Source: DATGUN01 sp035301285
GTDB lineage: Bacteria; Bacillota; Bacilli; Bacillales; Amphibacillaceae
DNA length: 64,000 bases
Direction of reading: 5' to 3'
Assembly: GCA_035301285.1 (NCBI GenBank)
Contig: DATGUN010000017.1
Span: 1-64,000 of the forward strand
Positions 26,774 through 35,859 of the stretch are shown here, piece by piece (positions within the stretch are counted from its first letter, which is position 1; the number at the start of each line of letters is the position of its first letter). A program made the position numbers and the translations under genes. The notes below the pieces were generated by a model, which ran no database searches, was not told where the DNA came from, and saw only the letters and a program-made list of their open reading frames with translations.

Positions 26774-26787
26774 GTTCGTTCATCCTC

Positions 26788-29193
26788 CTATGTCAAATGC
26801 TGTGGTTCCATGTCCACTGCAATATATAAATCATTTTTTCTTACTTCTTCAGCAAAATAATCCATGATTGCTTTTACTTTTGTGTGTATATAGGAATCAT
26901 TTTTATATTTTATCATGCATTGATAACGATATCTATCTTTCATGCGGGCAATAGGTGATGGGCTCGGACCGAGAACCGCCGAATCTTTCCCGAGTTGAGC
27001 CAACAAAAGCTTGACAATGTGTTGTGCTGTCTGGACGGTTTTTACTTTATTTGGATGTGACACGGTTATAAGCACCAAAAACACATAAGGTGGATACTGG
27101 AATGCTTTTCGGGTCTGCATTTCTTTTTTGAAAAATGATACATAGTCGTATTGACTTGCCAATTGAATACTGTAGTGATCGGGTGTATAGGCCTGGACAA
27201 TAACGTTTCCCGGTAATTCATGACGACCTGCCCGACCACTTACTTGTGTCATCAATTGAAATGTTTTTTCCGATGAACGAAAGTCTGGCAGATGTAACAT
27301 CGAGTCAGCCGTCAAGACACCGACGAGTGTAACATTTTCAAAATCAAGTCCTTTGGCAATCATCTGTGTGCCTAATAATATATCTGCTTTCCCCGAAGCA
27401 AAATGATTCAAAAGTCTTTCATGGGCACCTTTACGCCGTGTTGTATCCACATCCATACGAATGATGGTAGATTCCGGGATGGATTGACTCAGCGCTTCTT
27501 CGACACGTTGTGTACCGGTACCGAAGAATCGGATCAAATCACTGTTGCATTCTGGACAAACTGTCGGAACCCGCTCCTCATAGGAACAATAATGGCATTT
27601 TAACTGATGGGAATGTTTATGATATGTCAGTGCGATATCACAATGCGGACATTCTTTAACATGCCCACAATCCCTGCACATGACAAAAGTTGAATAACCG
27701 CGCCGGTTTAGTAATAATACAACCTGTTCCCCTCGTTCAATACATTGCTGAATCGATTCCTTCAATCGTCTGGAAAACATTGTCCGGTTGCCAGCATGTA
27801 GCTCATCACGCATATCCACCACTTCCACATCGGGCATTCCTTTATCATTTGTCCGTTTCATCAATGTCGATAATTTATAAACACCCTTTTGTGCTCTGGC
27901 ATAGGATTCAAGTGATGGTGTAGCACTTCCCAAAAGTACGGGACAATCGTGGTTTTCACCTCGTTCAATCGCTACATCACGTGCGTGGTAACGCGGTTGT
28001 TCTTCTTGTTTGTACGTTGTTTCATGTTCCTCATCCATTATAATGATTCCCAGATTTTCAAAAGGAGCGAAAATGGCCGAACGTGCACCGACAACAACTT
28101 GCACTTCTTTACGTTGGATTTTTCGCCATTCATCATATTTTTCACCAGCTGATAAGGCACTATGCAGCACAGCGACATTGGAACCGAAGCGTCCTTTAAA
28201 TCGCCTTACCATTTGTGGTGTGAGGGAAATTTCCGGAACCAGTACAATCGCTTCTTTTCCTTTTTGAATGACATCGTTAATCGCTTGTAGATAAATCTCA
28301 GTTTTCCCACTGCCTGTAACACCATGTATCAAAAACACATCATGGTCATCATGCTGGATGGCATGTTTAATCGGTCGGATGGCCACTTCCTGCTCGTCCG
28401 TCAGTTGTAATGCAGTGGTACGTTGAATCGAGTCGTCATCGAATGGATTGCGGTATGCCTCTTCTTTGACTTTTTTCAAAATGCGTTTATCGATAAGTGC
28501 CTTCAAGGGTGAAAATGTTGCTTTCGTTTGTTGCAATAACGCATGTTGTGTGATGCCATCATAATGCTCGATGAAATATCGCAATAGTTGTTGCTGTTTT
28601 TTCGCATTGGAAAAATCATCATATAATTCTTCAAGTTCATGTTGTTGCTTATTTGGATAAATCATGGTTTTATACTTTTTGGTGATGCGAGAAGAAACAA
28701 TATAATTGACAATGATCGCACCTTCCTGCACCGCTTTCTGGATCTGGCGATATGATACGGTCGAGCCCTCAAGTTCTTCATATGGGATGACGTCCCGTCC
28801 AGCAAATAGACTTTCCAGTATATCATCAAGTCTTTCCTCTGTGTTGCGGATTAATTCCTTTTTATAGGCCGTTTTTAAAACTTGTGGCAGCATTGCTTGA
28901 TAAGTCTGGATATATAAACTAACTGTTTTATCGGCAAGCCAATTCCCAAGCTGTAGCAATTCTTTGGTCAAGGCGGGGGTGATATCCAACACATCCACGA
29001 TTTCTTTTAACTTTTCAAAATCGGATGTGTCACTTTTATCGACGACAAATCCCATCACTTTCCTTACACCGAAAGGGACAATGACACGCATGCCACATTG
29101 CAGCACTTTTTCAAATTTGGCTGGTATTTTATAATCAAACGCTTGGTTGATGGGCTTAGCGGCCACATCAACAATGACTTTTGCAACTGTCAA
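26788..29193 (-). CDS. priA: Primosomal protein N' (replication restart helicase PriA)
   Basis: PriA recognises abandoned forks and reloads the replisome. In 801 residues it shows the N-terminal 3'-DNA-binding domain, the helicase core with GVTGSGKTEIYLQ and MDEEHETTYKQ, and between the helicase lobes the zinc module with cysteine pairs CRDCGHVKECPHC and CHYCSYEERVPTVCPEC. GTQMIAKGLDFENVTLVGVL and VSGRAGR lie in lobe two. Its start overlaps the end of coaBC by four bases. Confidence 0.97.
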   Translation of the reverse strand: MTVAKVIVDVAAKPINQAFDYKIPAKFEKVLQCGMRVIVPFGVRKVMGFVVDKSDTSDFEKLKEIVDVLDITPALTKELLQLGNWLADKTVSLYIQTYQAMLPQVLKTAYKKELIRNTEERLDDILESLFAGRDVIPYEELEGSTVSYRQIQKAVQEGAIIVNYIVSSRITKKYKTMIYPNKQQHELEELYDDFSNAKKQQQLLRYFIEHYDGITQHALLQQTKATFSPLKALIDKRILKKVKEEAYRNPFDDDSIQRTTALQLTDEQEVAIRPIKHAIQHDDHDVFLIHGVTGSGKTEIYLQAINDVIQKGKEAIVLVPEISLTPQMVRRFKGRFGSNVAVLHSALSAGEKYDEWRKIQRKEVQVVVGARSAIFAPFENLGIIIMDEEHETTYKQEEQPRYHARDVAIERGENHDCPVLLGSATPSLESYARAQKGVYKLSTLMKRTNDKGMPDVEVVDMRDELHAGNRTMFSRRLKESIQQCIERGEQVVLLLNRRGYSTFVMCRDCGHVKECPHCDIALTYHKHSHQLKCHYCSYEERVPTVCPECNSDLIRFFGTGTQRVEEALSQSIPESTIIRMDVDTTRRKGAHERLLNHFASGKADILLGTQMIAKGLDFENVTLVGVLTADSMLHLPDFRSSEKTFQLMTQVSGRAGRHELPGNVIVQAYTPDHYSIQLASQYDYVSFFKKEMQTRKAFQYPPYVFLVLITVSHPNKVKTVQTAQHIVKLLLAQLGKDSAVLGPSPSPIARMKDRYRYQCMIKYKNDSYIHTKVKAIMDYFAEEVRKNDLYIAVDMEPQHLT

Positions 29194-30395
29194 CGATCTT
29201 CATCCTTCATATCCTGTACAATCAAATGTAGGAGTGCCATAGCCACATCTTTTTTGGAGCCGAGTGGAATTTCTTTTGTTTCGGAATGCTTATTGACATA
29301 CGTGACGATATTGGTATCTCCCTTGAAACCGGCTCCTTCTGCCGCTATATTATTGATGGCAATAGCATCCAAATGTTTTTTGTTGAGCTTCGAGATGCCG
29401 TTTTCAATCGGGTTTTCACTTTCAGCGGCAAAACCAACGAGATATTGCGTTGTTTTTTGCTCTCCAAGAGTCGCCAAGATGTCTGTCGTCCTCTCCATTT
29501 CCATAGATAGATTGCCAGGTTGTTTTTTCATTTTTTGCCCGTATACTTTTACAGGTCGATAATCCGCAACGGCCGCAGCTTTGATGACCACGTCGCTTGC
29601 CTGGAAATACGCCTCCATCTGCTCAAGCATTTCCATAGCCGATGTAACATCGACTCGTCTAATATTAGGATGTGAAGTCGTCTCTTTCACAGGACCGGCA
29701 ACAAGTGTTACGTCTGCTCCCATTTGGGCAGATGCTTCAGCTAAAGCAAATCCCATTTTACCGGAGGAATGATTTGTAAAGAAACGTACGGGATCCACTT
29801 TTTCTTGTGTTGGACCAGCAGATATCAGTACTTTTTTTCCTTTCAGTACATGTTCTTGCCCTTGATGGTCCATGATCGCTTTGATAATACTCTCTGGTTC
29901 TTCCAGACGCCCTTTCCCAACGTAGCCACAAGCCAAATACCCATCACCAGGTTCAATGAAATGATAACCCCATGCTTCAAGTTGTTTCATATTTTCCATC
30001 ACAGCAGGATGTGCGTACATATGAACATTCATTGCAGGCGCAATATATACGGGTGCTTGGGTCGCCAGTAATAGTGTAGAAAGCATGTCATCTGCAACGC
30101 CGCCCGTCAGTTTACCGATTATGTTTGCTGTTGCTGGTGCGATAATGACTATATCTGCCCAATCCGCCACGTCAATATGAGCGATTTTTGACGGATCGGG
30201 TTCCTCAAATGTATCTAAGTAGACAGGGTTCCTTGATAGAGCTTGAAAAGTGAGCGGGGATACAAACTCTGTCGCATGAGCAGTCATCACGACTTTCACA
30301 TTCGCACCCAATTGTGTTAATTTACTCGTCAGACTACATGCTTTGTATGCAGCAATTCCACCTGAAACACCTAACAAAATATTTTGCTGTCGCAA
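29190..30395 (-). CDS. coaBC: Bifunctional CoaBC (phosphopantothenoylcysteine synthetase/decarboxylase)
   Basis: CoaBC catalyses two steps of coenzyme A synthesis. The 401-residue protein has the N-terminal flavin-dependent CoaC decarboxylase (GVSGGIAAYKACSL, HIDVADWADIVIIAPATANIIGKL, APAMNVHM) and the C-terminal CoaB ligase (GPTQEKVDPVRFFTNHSSGKMG, AAAVADYRPV). The start is TTG at 30395, eight bases after GAGGAGG. In B. subtilis rpoZ is directly upstream; here a DUF4003 gene on the other strand intervenes, so a local promoter is expected. Confidence 0.96.
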   Translation of the reverse strand: MRQQNILLGVSGGIAAYKACSLTSKLTQLGANVKVVMTAHATEFVSPLTFQALSRNPVYLDTFEEPDPSKIAHIDVADWADIVIIAPATANIIGKLTGGVADDMLSTLLLATQAPVYIAPAMNVHMYAHPAVMENMKQLEAWGYHFIEPGDGYLACGYVGKGRLEEPESIIKAIMDHQGQEHVLKGKKVLISAGPTQEKVDPVRFFTNHSSGKMGFALAEASAQMGADVTLVAGPVKETTSHPNIRRVDVTSAMEMLEQMEAYFQASDVVIKAAAVADYRPVKVYGQKMKKQPGNLSMEMERTTDILATLGEQKTTQYLVGFAAESENPIENGISKLNKKHLDAIAINNIAAEGAGFKGDTNIVTYVNKHSETKEIPLGSKKDVAMALLHLIVQDMKDEDR

Positions 30396-30445
30396 CAGTA
30401 TGGCCTCCTCTGAATTCTATTCGACATCATTTTACCAGTATCCTA

Positions 30446-30454
30446 TTTATAACA
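30446..30454 (-). promoter_or_regulatory. Candidate extended -10 promoter for coaBC-priA-fmt-rsmB
   Basis: The minus strand reads TGTTATAAA about 50 bases before the coaBC start. The -35 region 17 bases upstream (TTATTA) is poor. A promoter is needed here because the DUF4003 gene and its terminator cut coaBC off from rpoZ. Confidence 0.4.
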
Positions 30455-30527
30455 TAAATCCAAGTAAATAATAATCAATATAACTTACAGCGTTTCATCA
30501 GCAAGTGCCGATTCTTAACGTTTCAGC

Positions 30528-30570
30528 TTTACAATGACATAGAATGACGTACAATAATGATATACGTCAT
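30528..30570 (+). promoter_or_regulatory. DUF4003 promoter with a palindromic operator
   Basis: TTTACA (30528-30533) and TACAAT (30550-30555) are spaced by 16 bases. An inverted repeat ATGACGTA-N11-TACGTCAT (arms 30544-30551 and 30563-30570) spans the -10 and the expected start point. This position is typical of a repressor site. I do not recognise the regulator. Confidence 0.6.
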
Positions 30571-30614
30571 CGTTAAGTGCATTTTGAAAATTTTAAGACA
30601 GGAAGGATTTTGAC

Positions 30615-31583
30615 ATGAATGCTGAACAGTTGATATTGGATTATCATCATATTTTCACACAATTACACAAACAATATAAATGGACCCACAAACCTGTATT
30701 GATGGCTTCTGCTGCCATGTACATCATGACATCCCAAACATTCAACCTGGAATCTTTCATTCATACCGCCAATGCCATCAAACGTCAGGCAAACCTATTT
30801 TCACCCATGCGTTCCCACCTGAGATTAACAACCGCCTCAGTGCTTGAGACTAACTTTGAAGATCCTATTCAACACATACCACGCCTATTTGAAATTTACG
30901 GAGAACTGATCAAGCCATTCAAACGGAGTCATTACACCTATATTGCAGCTACGATTATCCTTACAAATAATGATGAAGTATCTCACAAAGAAATGATCAC
31001 AAAAGCAAAATCCATTTACGATAACATGAAAAAAGAACATCCTTTTTTAACCGGCCCATCCGATTTCCCACTCGCAACCATTCTGGCATATGAAGGACGG
31101 GATGATTTAAATAAGCGTATGGAATATTTCTATGATACTTTATGCACCCATTCATTCCAGAAAGGAAATCATTTGCAATTTTTGACCCATATCCTATCGA
31201 TATCACAAGAGAAGAATGATATTTTAATCAATCGCGTCACACTGATCTATGATGATTTTAAACGAGCGGGGATTAAACGAAAGTCAATGTATTATCCCGT
31301 GATGGGAATGCTTGCTCTTCTTGAACCAGATATACTTGACATCGATGAAGTGACCGACATGTACGAACACCTTAATCGAATAAAACATTTCAAATGGCAA
31401 AAAGATATGAACATCATGATGGCCGCCAGCTTTTTCGTGAGTCAAATACTTGAATCCTCAAGCATGGCACAGGCAAGTTTACATACGACGGTCGAGGCGC
31501 TCATCCAAGCCCAGCAGGCTGTCATGGTTGCCGCAATGGCTAGCAGCGCATCGGCATCGGCCGGTTCAACCAACAGTAGTTAA
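30615..31583 (+). CDS. DUF4003 family protein of unknown function
   Basis: The 322-residue, all-helical, apparently cytosolic protein resembles the DUF4003 family of Bacillales. Most of it (1-280) is built of amphipathic helices with regions such as YKWTHKPVLMASAAMYIM and HYTYIAATIILTNNDE. The last 40 residues are Ala/Ser/Gln-rich (QQAVMVAAMASSASASAGS) and low in complexity. AGGAAGG lies upstream of the ATG. It has its own promoter and a strong terminator and sits as a single plus-strand gene between coaBC and rpoZ, which are neighbours in B. subtilis. No function is assigned. Confidence 0.85.
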   Translation: MNAEQLILDYHHIFTQLHKQYKWTHKPVLMASAAMYIMTSQTFNLESFIHTANAIKRQANLFSPMRSHLRLTTASVLETNFEDPIQHIPRLFEIYGELIKPFKRSHYTYIAATIILTNNDEVSHKEMITKAKSIYDNMKKEHPFLTGPSDFPLATILAYEGRDDLNKRMEYFYDTLCTHSFQKGNHLQFLTHILSISQEKNDILINRVTLIYDDFKRAGIKRKSMYYPVMGMLALLEPDILDIDEVTDMYEHLNRIKHFKWQKDMNIMMAASFFVSQILESSSMAQASLHTTVEALIQAQQAVMVAAMASSASASAGSTNSS

Positions 31584-31638
31584 TGTTCATCATGCATTCC
31601 GTTCCCTACTGTCAGTAGCATGAATGTCATATAATAAA

Positions 31639-31683
31639 CGCCCTTAAGCAGAGGAGAAAATTCACTTTGCTTAAGGGCGTTTT
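31639..31683. terminator. Bidirectional terminator between DUF4003 gene and rpoZ
   Basis: CGCCCTTAAGCA and TGCTTAAGGGCG form a perfect 12-pair stem with a 17-base loop, flanked by AAA on one side and TTTT on the other. It serves the converging DUF4003 gene and remA-gmk-rpoZ unit. Confidence 0.9.
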
Positions 31684-31699
31684 CGGGAATGAAGGTAGC

Positions 31700-31900
31700 T
31701 TATTCTTTATCGGTTGCAACAAATAACTTACCGGCTTTGATCTCCTCCAATGCCATCCCAACATACTTTTTCGATTTAGGCGAATCAACCAATACATTCT
31801 TTGTTTCACGGATCTGTTTGGCACGTCTGGCTGCTAACGTGACCAACGTGTACTTTGATTTGATTTTTGTCTGCAACTCATCAATCGATGGTTCCAACAT
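31700..31900 (-). CDS. rpoZ: RNA polymerase omega subunit
   Basis: This 66-residue protein helps assemble the beta' subunit of RNA polymerase. The sequence has the omega fold pattern MLEPSIDELQTKIKSKYTLV, AARRAKQI and KYVGMALEEI. It starts two bases after gmk and shares its transcript; the pair gmk-rpoZ is conserved in Firmicutes. Confidence 0.97.
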   Translation of the reverse strand: MLEPSIDELQTKIKSKYTLVTLAARRAKQIRETKNVLVDSPKSKKYVGMALEEIKAGKLFVATDKE

Positions 31901-31902
31901 AC

Positions 31903-32517
31903 TTATTCGACCTCCAATATTTTTTTATATTGCTTGGCAATTCGTTCTCGCTTGCAATGTTCGCTTTCGATTATGGACTGAATCTTGCCTACAGCCCGCT
32001 CCACATGATCATTTACCACGACATAATCATATATATCCATCATTTCGATTTCTTTTTTTGCTTCCTTCAACCGATTCAATACTAAATCATCGGACTCGGT
32101 ACCACGGCTCATAATCCGATTCTTCAACTCATCCAAACTGGGTGGAGATAAAAAGATGAACACTCCTTCAGGAAAATTCTCTTTCACTTGCTGTGCGCCT
32201 TGGACTTCAATCTCCAAAAAGACGTCATATCCGGTAGCCAATGTTTCCTCTACATATTTTTTTGGTGTCCCATAATAATTATGCACATAACTGGCATATT
32301 CTAACAACTCATTATTTCCGATCATTTCTTCAAATTCGGCTTTTGTTTTAAAAAAATAATCGACACCATCGACTTCACCCTGGCGTTTCTCACGGGTTGT
32401 CATGGAGATTGAATACTTCAAGTCAGTATCCTGCTGGAAAATTTCCTTCCGTACGGTCCCTTTCCCGACACCGGACGGTCCTGATAGAATAAACAATATT
32501 CCTTTTTCATCTTCCAA
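31903..32517 (-). CDS. gmk: Guanylate kinase
   Basis: Gmk phosphorylates GMP to GDP and affects the (p)ppGpp response. I choose TTG at 32517 as start (204 residues, MEDEKGILFILSGPSGVGKG), because AGGAGG lies seven bases upstream; the longer frame to 32544 is unsupported. The P-loop is SGPSGVGKGTVRKEI, and the GMP-binding region has STTR-like MTTREKRQGEVDGVDYFF. Confidence 0.97.
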   Translation of the reverse strand: MEDEKGILFILSGPSGVGKGTVRKEIFQQDTDLKYSISMTTREKRQGEVDGVDYFFKTKAEFEEMIGNNELLEYASYVHNYYGTPKKYVEETLATGYDVFLEIEVQGAQQVKENFPEGVFIFLSPPSLDELKNRIMSRGTESDDLVLNRLKEAKKEIEMMDIYDYVVVNDHVERAVGKIQSIIESEHCKRERIAKQYKKILEVE

Positions 32518-32558
32518 TTTATTTCCTCCTACCTTCAAGCACAAACATTGCTATAAAG

Positions 32559-32819
32559 TTATTCATCCGATATTTCATCATGGCTCAGAACACGTTGACC
32601 GACTGTTTCCGGTTGTACAGCGGATAGGACAACATGATCGCTATCAGTGATAATAACCGCGCGTGTCCTTCTTCCGTAAGTCGCATCAACCAATTTATTG
32701 TTATCGCGTGCAACAGTCACAATCCGTTTTATAGGTGCCGATTCAGGTGACACAATCGATATGACCCGATTCGCAGAAACGACATTTCCAAAACCAATAT
32801 TTATTAACTGTAATCCCAA
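32559..32819 (-). CDS. remA: Biofilm matrix regulator RemA (DUF370)
   Basis: RemA is a DNA-binding oligomer that activates matrix and osmoprotection genes in B. subtilis. The 86-residue protein contains the conserved INIGFGNVVSANRVISIVSPESAPIKR and YGRRTRAVIITDSDHVVLS blocks. It starts with TTG at 32819 behind a run of six G. It begins the remA-gmk-rpoZ unit; the yloC gene that precedes it in B. subtilis is absent. Confidence 0.95.
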   Translation of the reverse strand: MGLQLINIGFGNVVSANRVISIVSPESAPIKRIVTVARDNNKLVDATYGRRTRAVIITDSDHVVLSAVQPETVGQRVLSHDEISDE

Positions 32820-32895
32820 AGGTGTTACCCCCCTATATTATCTACAATACACTATCCGTTTCTTCTAAATAAGTACATTTTTATACAATAAGTCT

Positions 32896-32925
32896 ATTAT
32901 AGGAGAAATAGAGGGTAGATTTCAA
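32896..32925 (-). promoter_or_regulatory. Sigma-A promoter of remA-gmk-rpoZ
   Basis: TTGAAA (32920-32925) and TATAAT (32896-32901) are spaced by 18 bases on the minus strand. The leader to remA is about 70 bases. The rest of the 258-base gap to yloB is AT-rich and contains only the yloB terminator. Confidence 0.8.
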
Positions 32926-33040
32926 CTGTTTTCGCTTTATTTTGTATTTGTTCTTTGTTTTTCTCATGTTTTCTTTAAGTCGTATGAATGGAATGATGAT
33001 CTACCAATCAAAAATTAATTATAGCAGTATTTTAGGGAAT

Positions 33041-33068
33041 AGAAAACCCTTTCGACTATGAAAGGGTT
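33041..33068 (-). terminator. Terminator of the cation ATPase gene
   Basis: AACCCTTTC and GAAAGGGTT form a nine-pair stem with a six-base loop, followed on the minus strand by TTCTATT. It starts about ten bases after the stop codon. Confidence 0.75.
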
Positions 33069-33077
33069 CACTACGCA

Positions 33078-35735
33078 TTACGATTTCTTCTTATATCCCA
33101 ATAACACTGTAGGAATGGCACTTAAAACCAGGATCAATATCCAATCGGATATGCTGAGTGGCATTGTATGGAAAATGGGTTGTAAAACTTCCCAATATAT
33201 GACGACAAGAAGCAATAACATCGATGATAAGACCGCAAATACCAAATACATGTTTTTAAACGGATTCCTGACGAAAATGGATTCATCGCTACGACAGTCA
33301 AACACATGGATGAGCTGGGCAACCACTAATGTTGTAAAAGCGAACGTTCTTGCGTATGTCAATTGCTCCATATCATTTTGGAAAGCTATGATAAAGGCTG
33401 CCAATGATACGATACCGATTAACAGACCTCGGCTTACAATTTTAAAGCCCAACCCGCGTGCAAATATACCTTCTCTGGGGTCTCTTGGCTTATGTTGCAT
33501 CACATCTTTTTCCGGTTTATCAAGTCCTAGTGCCATTGCTGGTAATCCATCGGTAACAAGGTTGACCCACAGGATCTGGACTGGAACAAGCGGCAATGGA
33601 TAGGCCAGTAATATGGCAAACAGCATGACCAATATTTCGCCAACATTGGAGGCGAGCAAATAGCGTATGAATTTACGTATATTCTCATATATATTACGCC
33701 CTTCATTGATTGCTTCTTTTATTGTACTGAAATTATCATCCATCAAAACGAGTGACGAAGCTTCTTTAGTCACATCCGTTCCGGTAATTCCCATACTAAT
33801 GCCGATATCACTCGCTTTTATGGCCGGGGCATCATTCACACCATCGCCCGTCATGGCGACAATATGACCTTTATCCTGAAGACTGTTGACGATTTTCAGT
33901 TTATGTGCCGGCGTAACACGGCTGAACACATATACATCATCGATTTTTTCATCCAATTCCTCTTGGGACATCTGATTTAATTGGGAACCATTCAACACTT
34001 GCCCACCAGGAGGGAGTAAGCCAATATTTTCAGCAACTGCCCGGGCGGTTTTTTCATGGTCCCCCGTTATCATCACTGTTTTTATACCCGCTTCAGCACA
34101 TTCTTTTACAGCAGATTTCACTTCTTTTCTTGGTGGATCGATCATGCCGAACATACCAACAAAGGTCAAGTCCTTTTCAATATTGATGTCATCCAGAGGG
34201 ACATCTTTTCTGAGTGGCTTCATTCCAACCGCCATCGTACGTAATGCCTTACTTCCCATCCGGTCGATTTCATTGGCAATCACACGTTCATCCCGTTGTT
34301 TCAGCAAATGTCTGCCTTCCTCATCAAGTATATATGAACATCTGGGAAGCAATACTTCCGGTGCACCTTTCGTAATGATAAATTGCATTTTGTTGGCATC
34401 CTCAACAACGACACTCATACGTTTTCGTTCTGAATCAAATGGTATCTCTTTAAGTATTTTATATTTCCCGTGTATATAATGGCTTAGCCCTAATTTCCGG
34501 GCGCTGACAAGAAGTGCTCCTTCGGTAGGGTCTCCATCAACAGTATATCTTCCCTTTTTGATCATCAGTTGCGCATTGTTGCATAACAACCCATATAATA
34601 ACAATGATTCCAAGTTAGCATATTCCCGACTCAGTCTGTCATTTTCCAAAAAGAAATCGCCAGTGACATCATAGCCATCCCCCGTCACATACAATGTCTT
34701 TTTATTTAAAAATATTTCTTTAACAGTCATTTCATTTTCAGTCATTGTCCCTGTCTTATCCGAACAGATGACAGATGCACAACCTAACGTTTCCACCGCT
34801 GATAGTTTCCGTACCACTGCTTTTTTACGGATCATCCGTTGAACTCCCAACGACAGAGCTACTGTGACGATTGCCGGAAGACCCTCGGGTATCGCTGCCA
34901 CTGCTAAAGACACACCTGCTAAAAACATATTATAAATAGGGTGCCCCTGATAAATACCTATTCCGACAACCAAGGCCGTTAATATAAGTGCGATAACAAT
35001 TAAAATTTTGCCCAGCTCTTGCAACCTTGCTTCCAGTGGAGTCGTTGTCTTCTTTGTTGTCACCATCAAACTGGCAATTTGTCCCATGACGGTATCCATC
35101 CCTGTTGCCACAACAACACCCTGCGCTTTTCCCCGAGTGGCAAGCGTGCCCATGAAAGCCATATTCACTTGACCCTGCGGGCTTAAGTCGTCTTCTGATA
35201 TAGGCTCGTCATTCTTCATGACAGGAACCGATTCCCCAGTCAGTGCAGACTCCTCCGTTTCCAGATGATAGGGATGCGTAATACGTATATCCGCTGGGAT
35301 TCTGTCACCGCTTGAAACACGGACAATATCACCAACAACAACGTCTTTTGATGATACTTTTTCCCATTTCCCATCCCGTTTGACATGAGCGATTGGTGAG
35401 GAGAGCTCTTTTAACTTTTCCAATGACTTTTCGGCTTTTTGTTCCTGGAAAAAACCGATGAATCCATTGACGATGACAATAACCATAATGGCGATCGCAT
35501 CGACATATTCTCCTAAGAGACCTGCAATCAATGTCGCTGCAAGCAGGATCATGACCATGAAGTCCTGGAATTGCCGAATCAAAAGAAACCAATAGGAAAC
35601 ATGCTTCTCCCCTTCAAGTACATTCCTGCCGAAGTCTTCGAGACGTGTCGCAACCTGTTTCCTGCTCAATCCCTTATGTTCGGAAACATGTAATTTCTGC
35701 TCAATCCGGTCCTTGGTTAACTGATACCATTTCAC
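33078..35735 (-). CDS. yloB: P-type Ca2+-transporting ATPase (YloB-like)
   Basis: This is an 885-residue P2A-type pump resembling SERCA and B. subtilis YloB, which exports calcium from spores and cells. It has a cation-ATPase N-terminal domain, the TGES loop (ALTGESVPV), the M4 ion-site motif AAIPEGLPAIVTVAL, the phosphorylation site CSDKTGTMTEN and the hinge TGDGVNDAPAIKASDIGI, with about ten membrane segments. The start is GTG at 35735 after GGAGG. It diverges from rqcH, the yloA-yloB context of B. subtilis, but the latter genes are co-directional there. Confidence 0.93.
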   Translation of the reverse strand: MKWYQLTKDRIEQKLHVSEHKGLSRKQVATRLEDFGRNVLEGEKHVSYWFLLIRQFQDFMVMILLAATLIAGLLGEYVDAIAIMVIVIVNGFIGFFQEQKAEKSLEKLKELSSPIAHVKRDGKWEKVSSKDVVVGDIVRVSSGDRIPADIRITHPYHLETEESALTGESVPVMKNDEPISEDDLSPQGQVNMAFMGTLATRGKAQGVVVATGMDTVMGQIASLMVTTKKTTTPLEARLQELGKILIVIALILTALVVGIGIYQGHPIYNMFLAGVSLAVAAIPEGLPAIVTVALSLGVQRMIRKKAVVRKLSAVETLGCASVICSDKTGTMTENEMTVKEIFLNKKTLYVTGDGYDVTGDFFLENDRLSREYANLESLLLYGLLCNNAQLMIKKGRYTVDGDPTEGALLVSARKLGLSHYIHGKYKILKEIPFDSERKRMSVVVEDANKMQFIITKGAPEVLLPRCSYILDEEGRHLLKQRDERVIANEIDRMGSKALRTMAVGMKPLRKDVPLDDINIEKDLTFVGMFGMIDPPRKEVKSAVKECAEAGIKTVMITGDHEKTARAVAENIGLLPPGGQVLNGSQLNQMSQEELDEKIDDVYVFSRVTPAHKLKIVNSLQDKGHIVAMTGDGVNDAPAIKASDIGISMGITGTDVTKEASSLVLMDDNFSTIKEAINEGRNIYENIRKFIRYLLASNVGEILVMLFAILLAYPLPLVPVQILWVNLVTDGLPAMALGLDKPEKDVMQHKPRDPREGIFARGLGFKIVSRGLLIGIVSLAAFIIAFQNDMEQLTYARTFAFTTLVVAQLIHVFDCRSDESIFVRNPFKNMYLVFAVLSSMLLLLVVIYWEVLQPIFHTMPLSISDWILILVLSAIPTVLLGYKKKS

Positions 35736-35830
35736 ATTACATTCCTCCGTCTTAAACGATGTCGGTGTCTGCTATATAAAGCTAGTCCATTATCTTTCTA
35801 AAGATATCTATGCAGTTTGCCATGAAAAAA

Positions 35831-35839
35831 TGCTATACT
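35831..35839 (+). promoter_or_regulatory. Extended -10 promoter of rqcH
   Basis: The sequence TGCTATACT is an extended -10, located 20 bases before the rqcH start. No good -35 box is present at 17 bases upstream. Confidence 0.5.
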
Positions 35840-35859
35840 TAATGAGGAGGTGAGAACGA

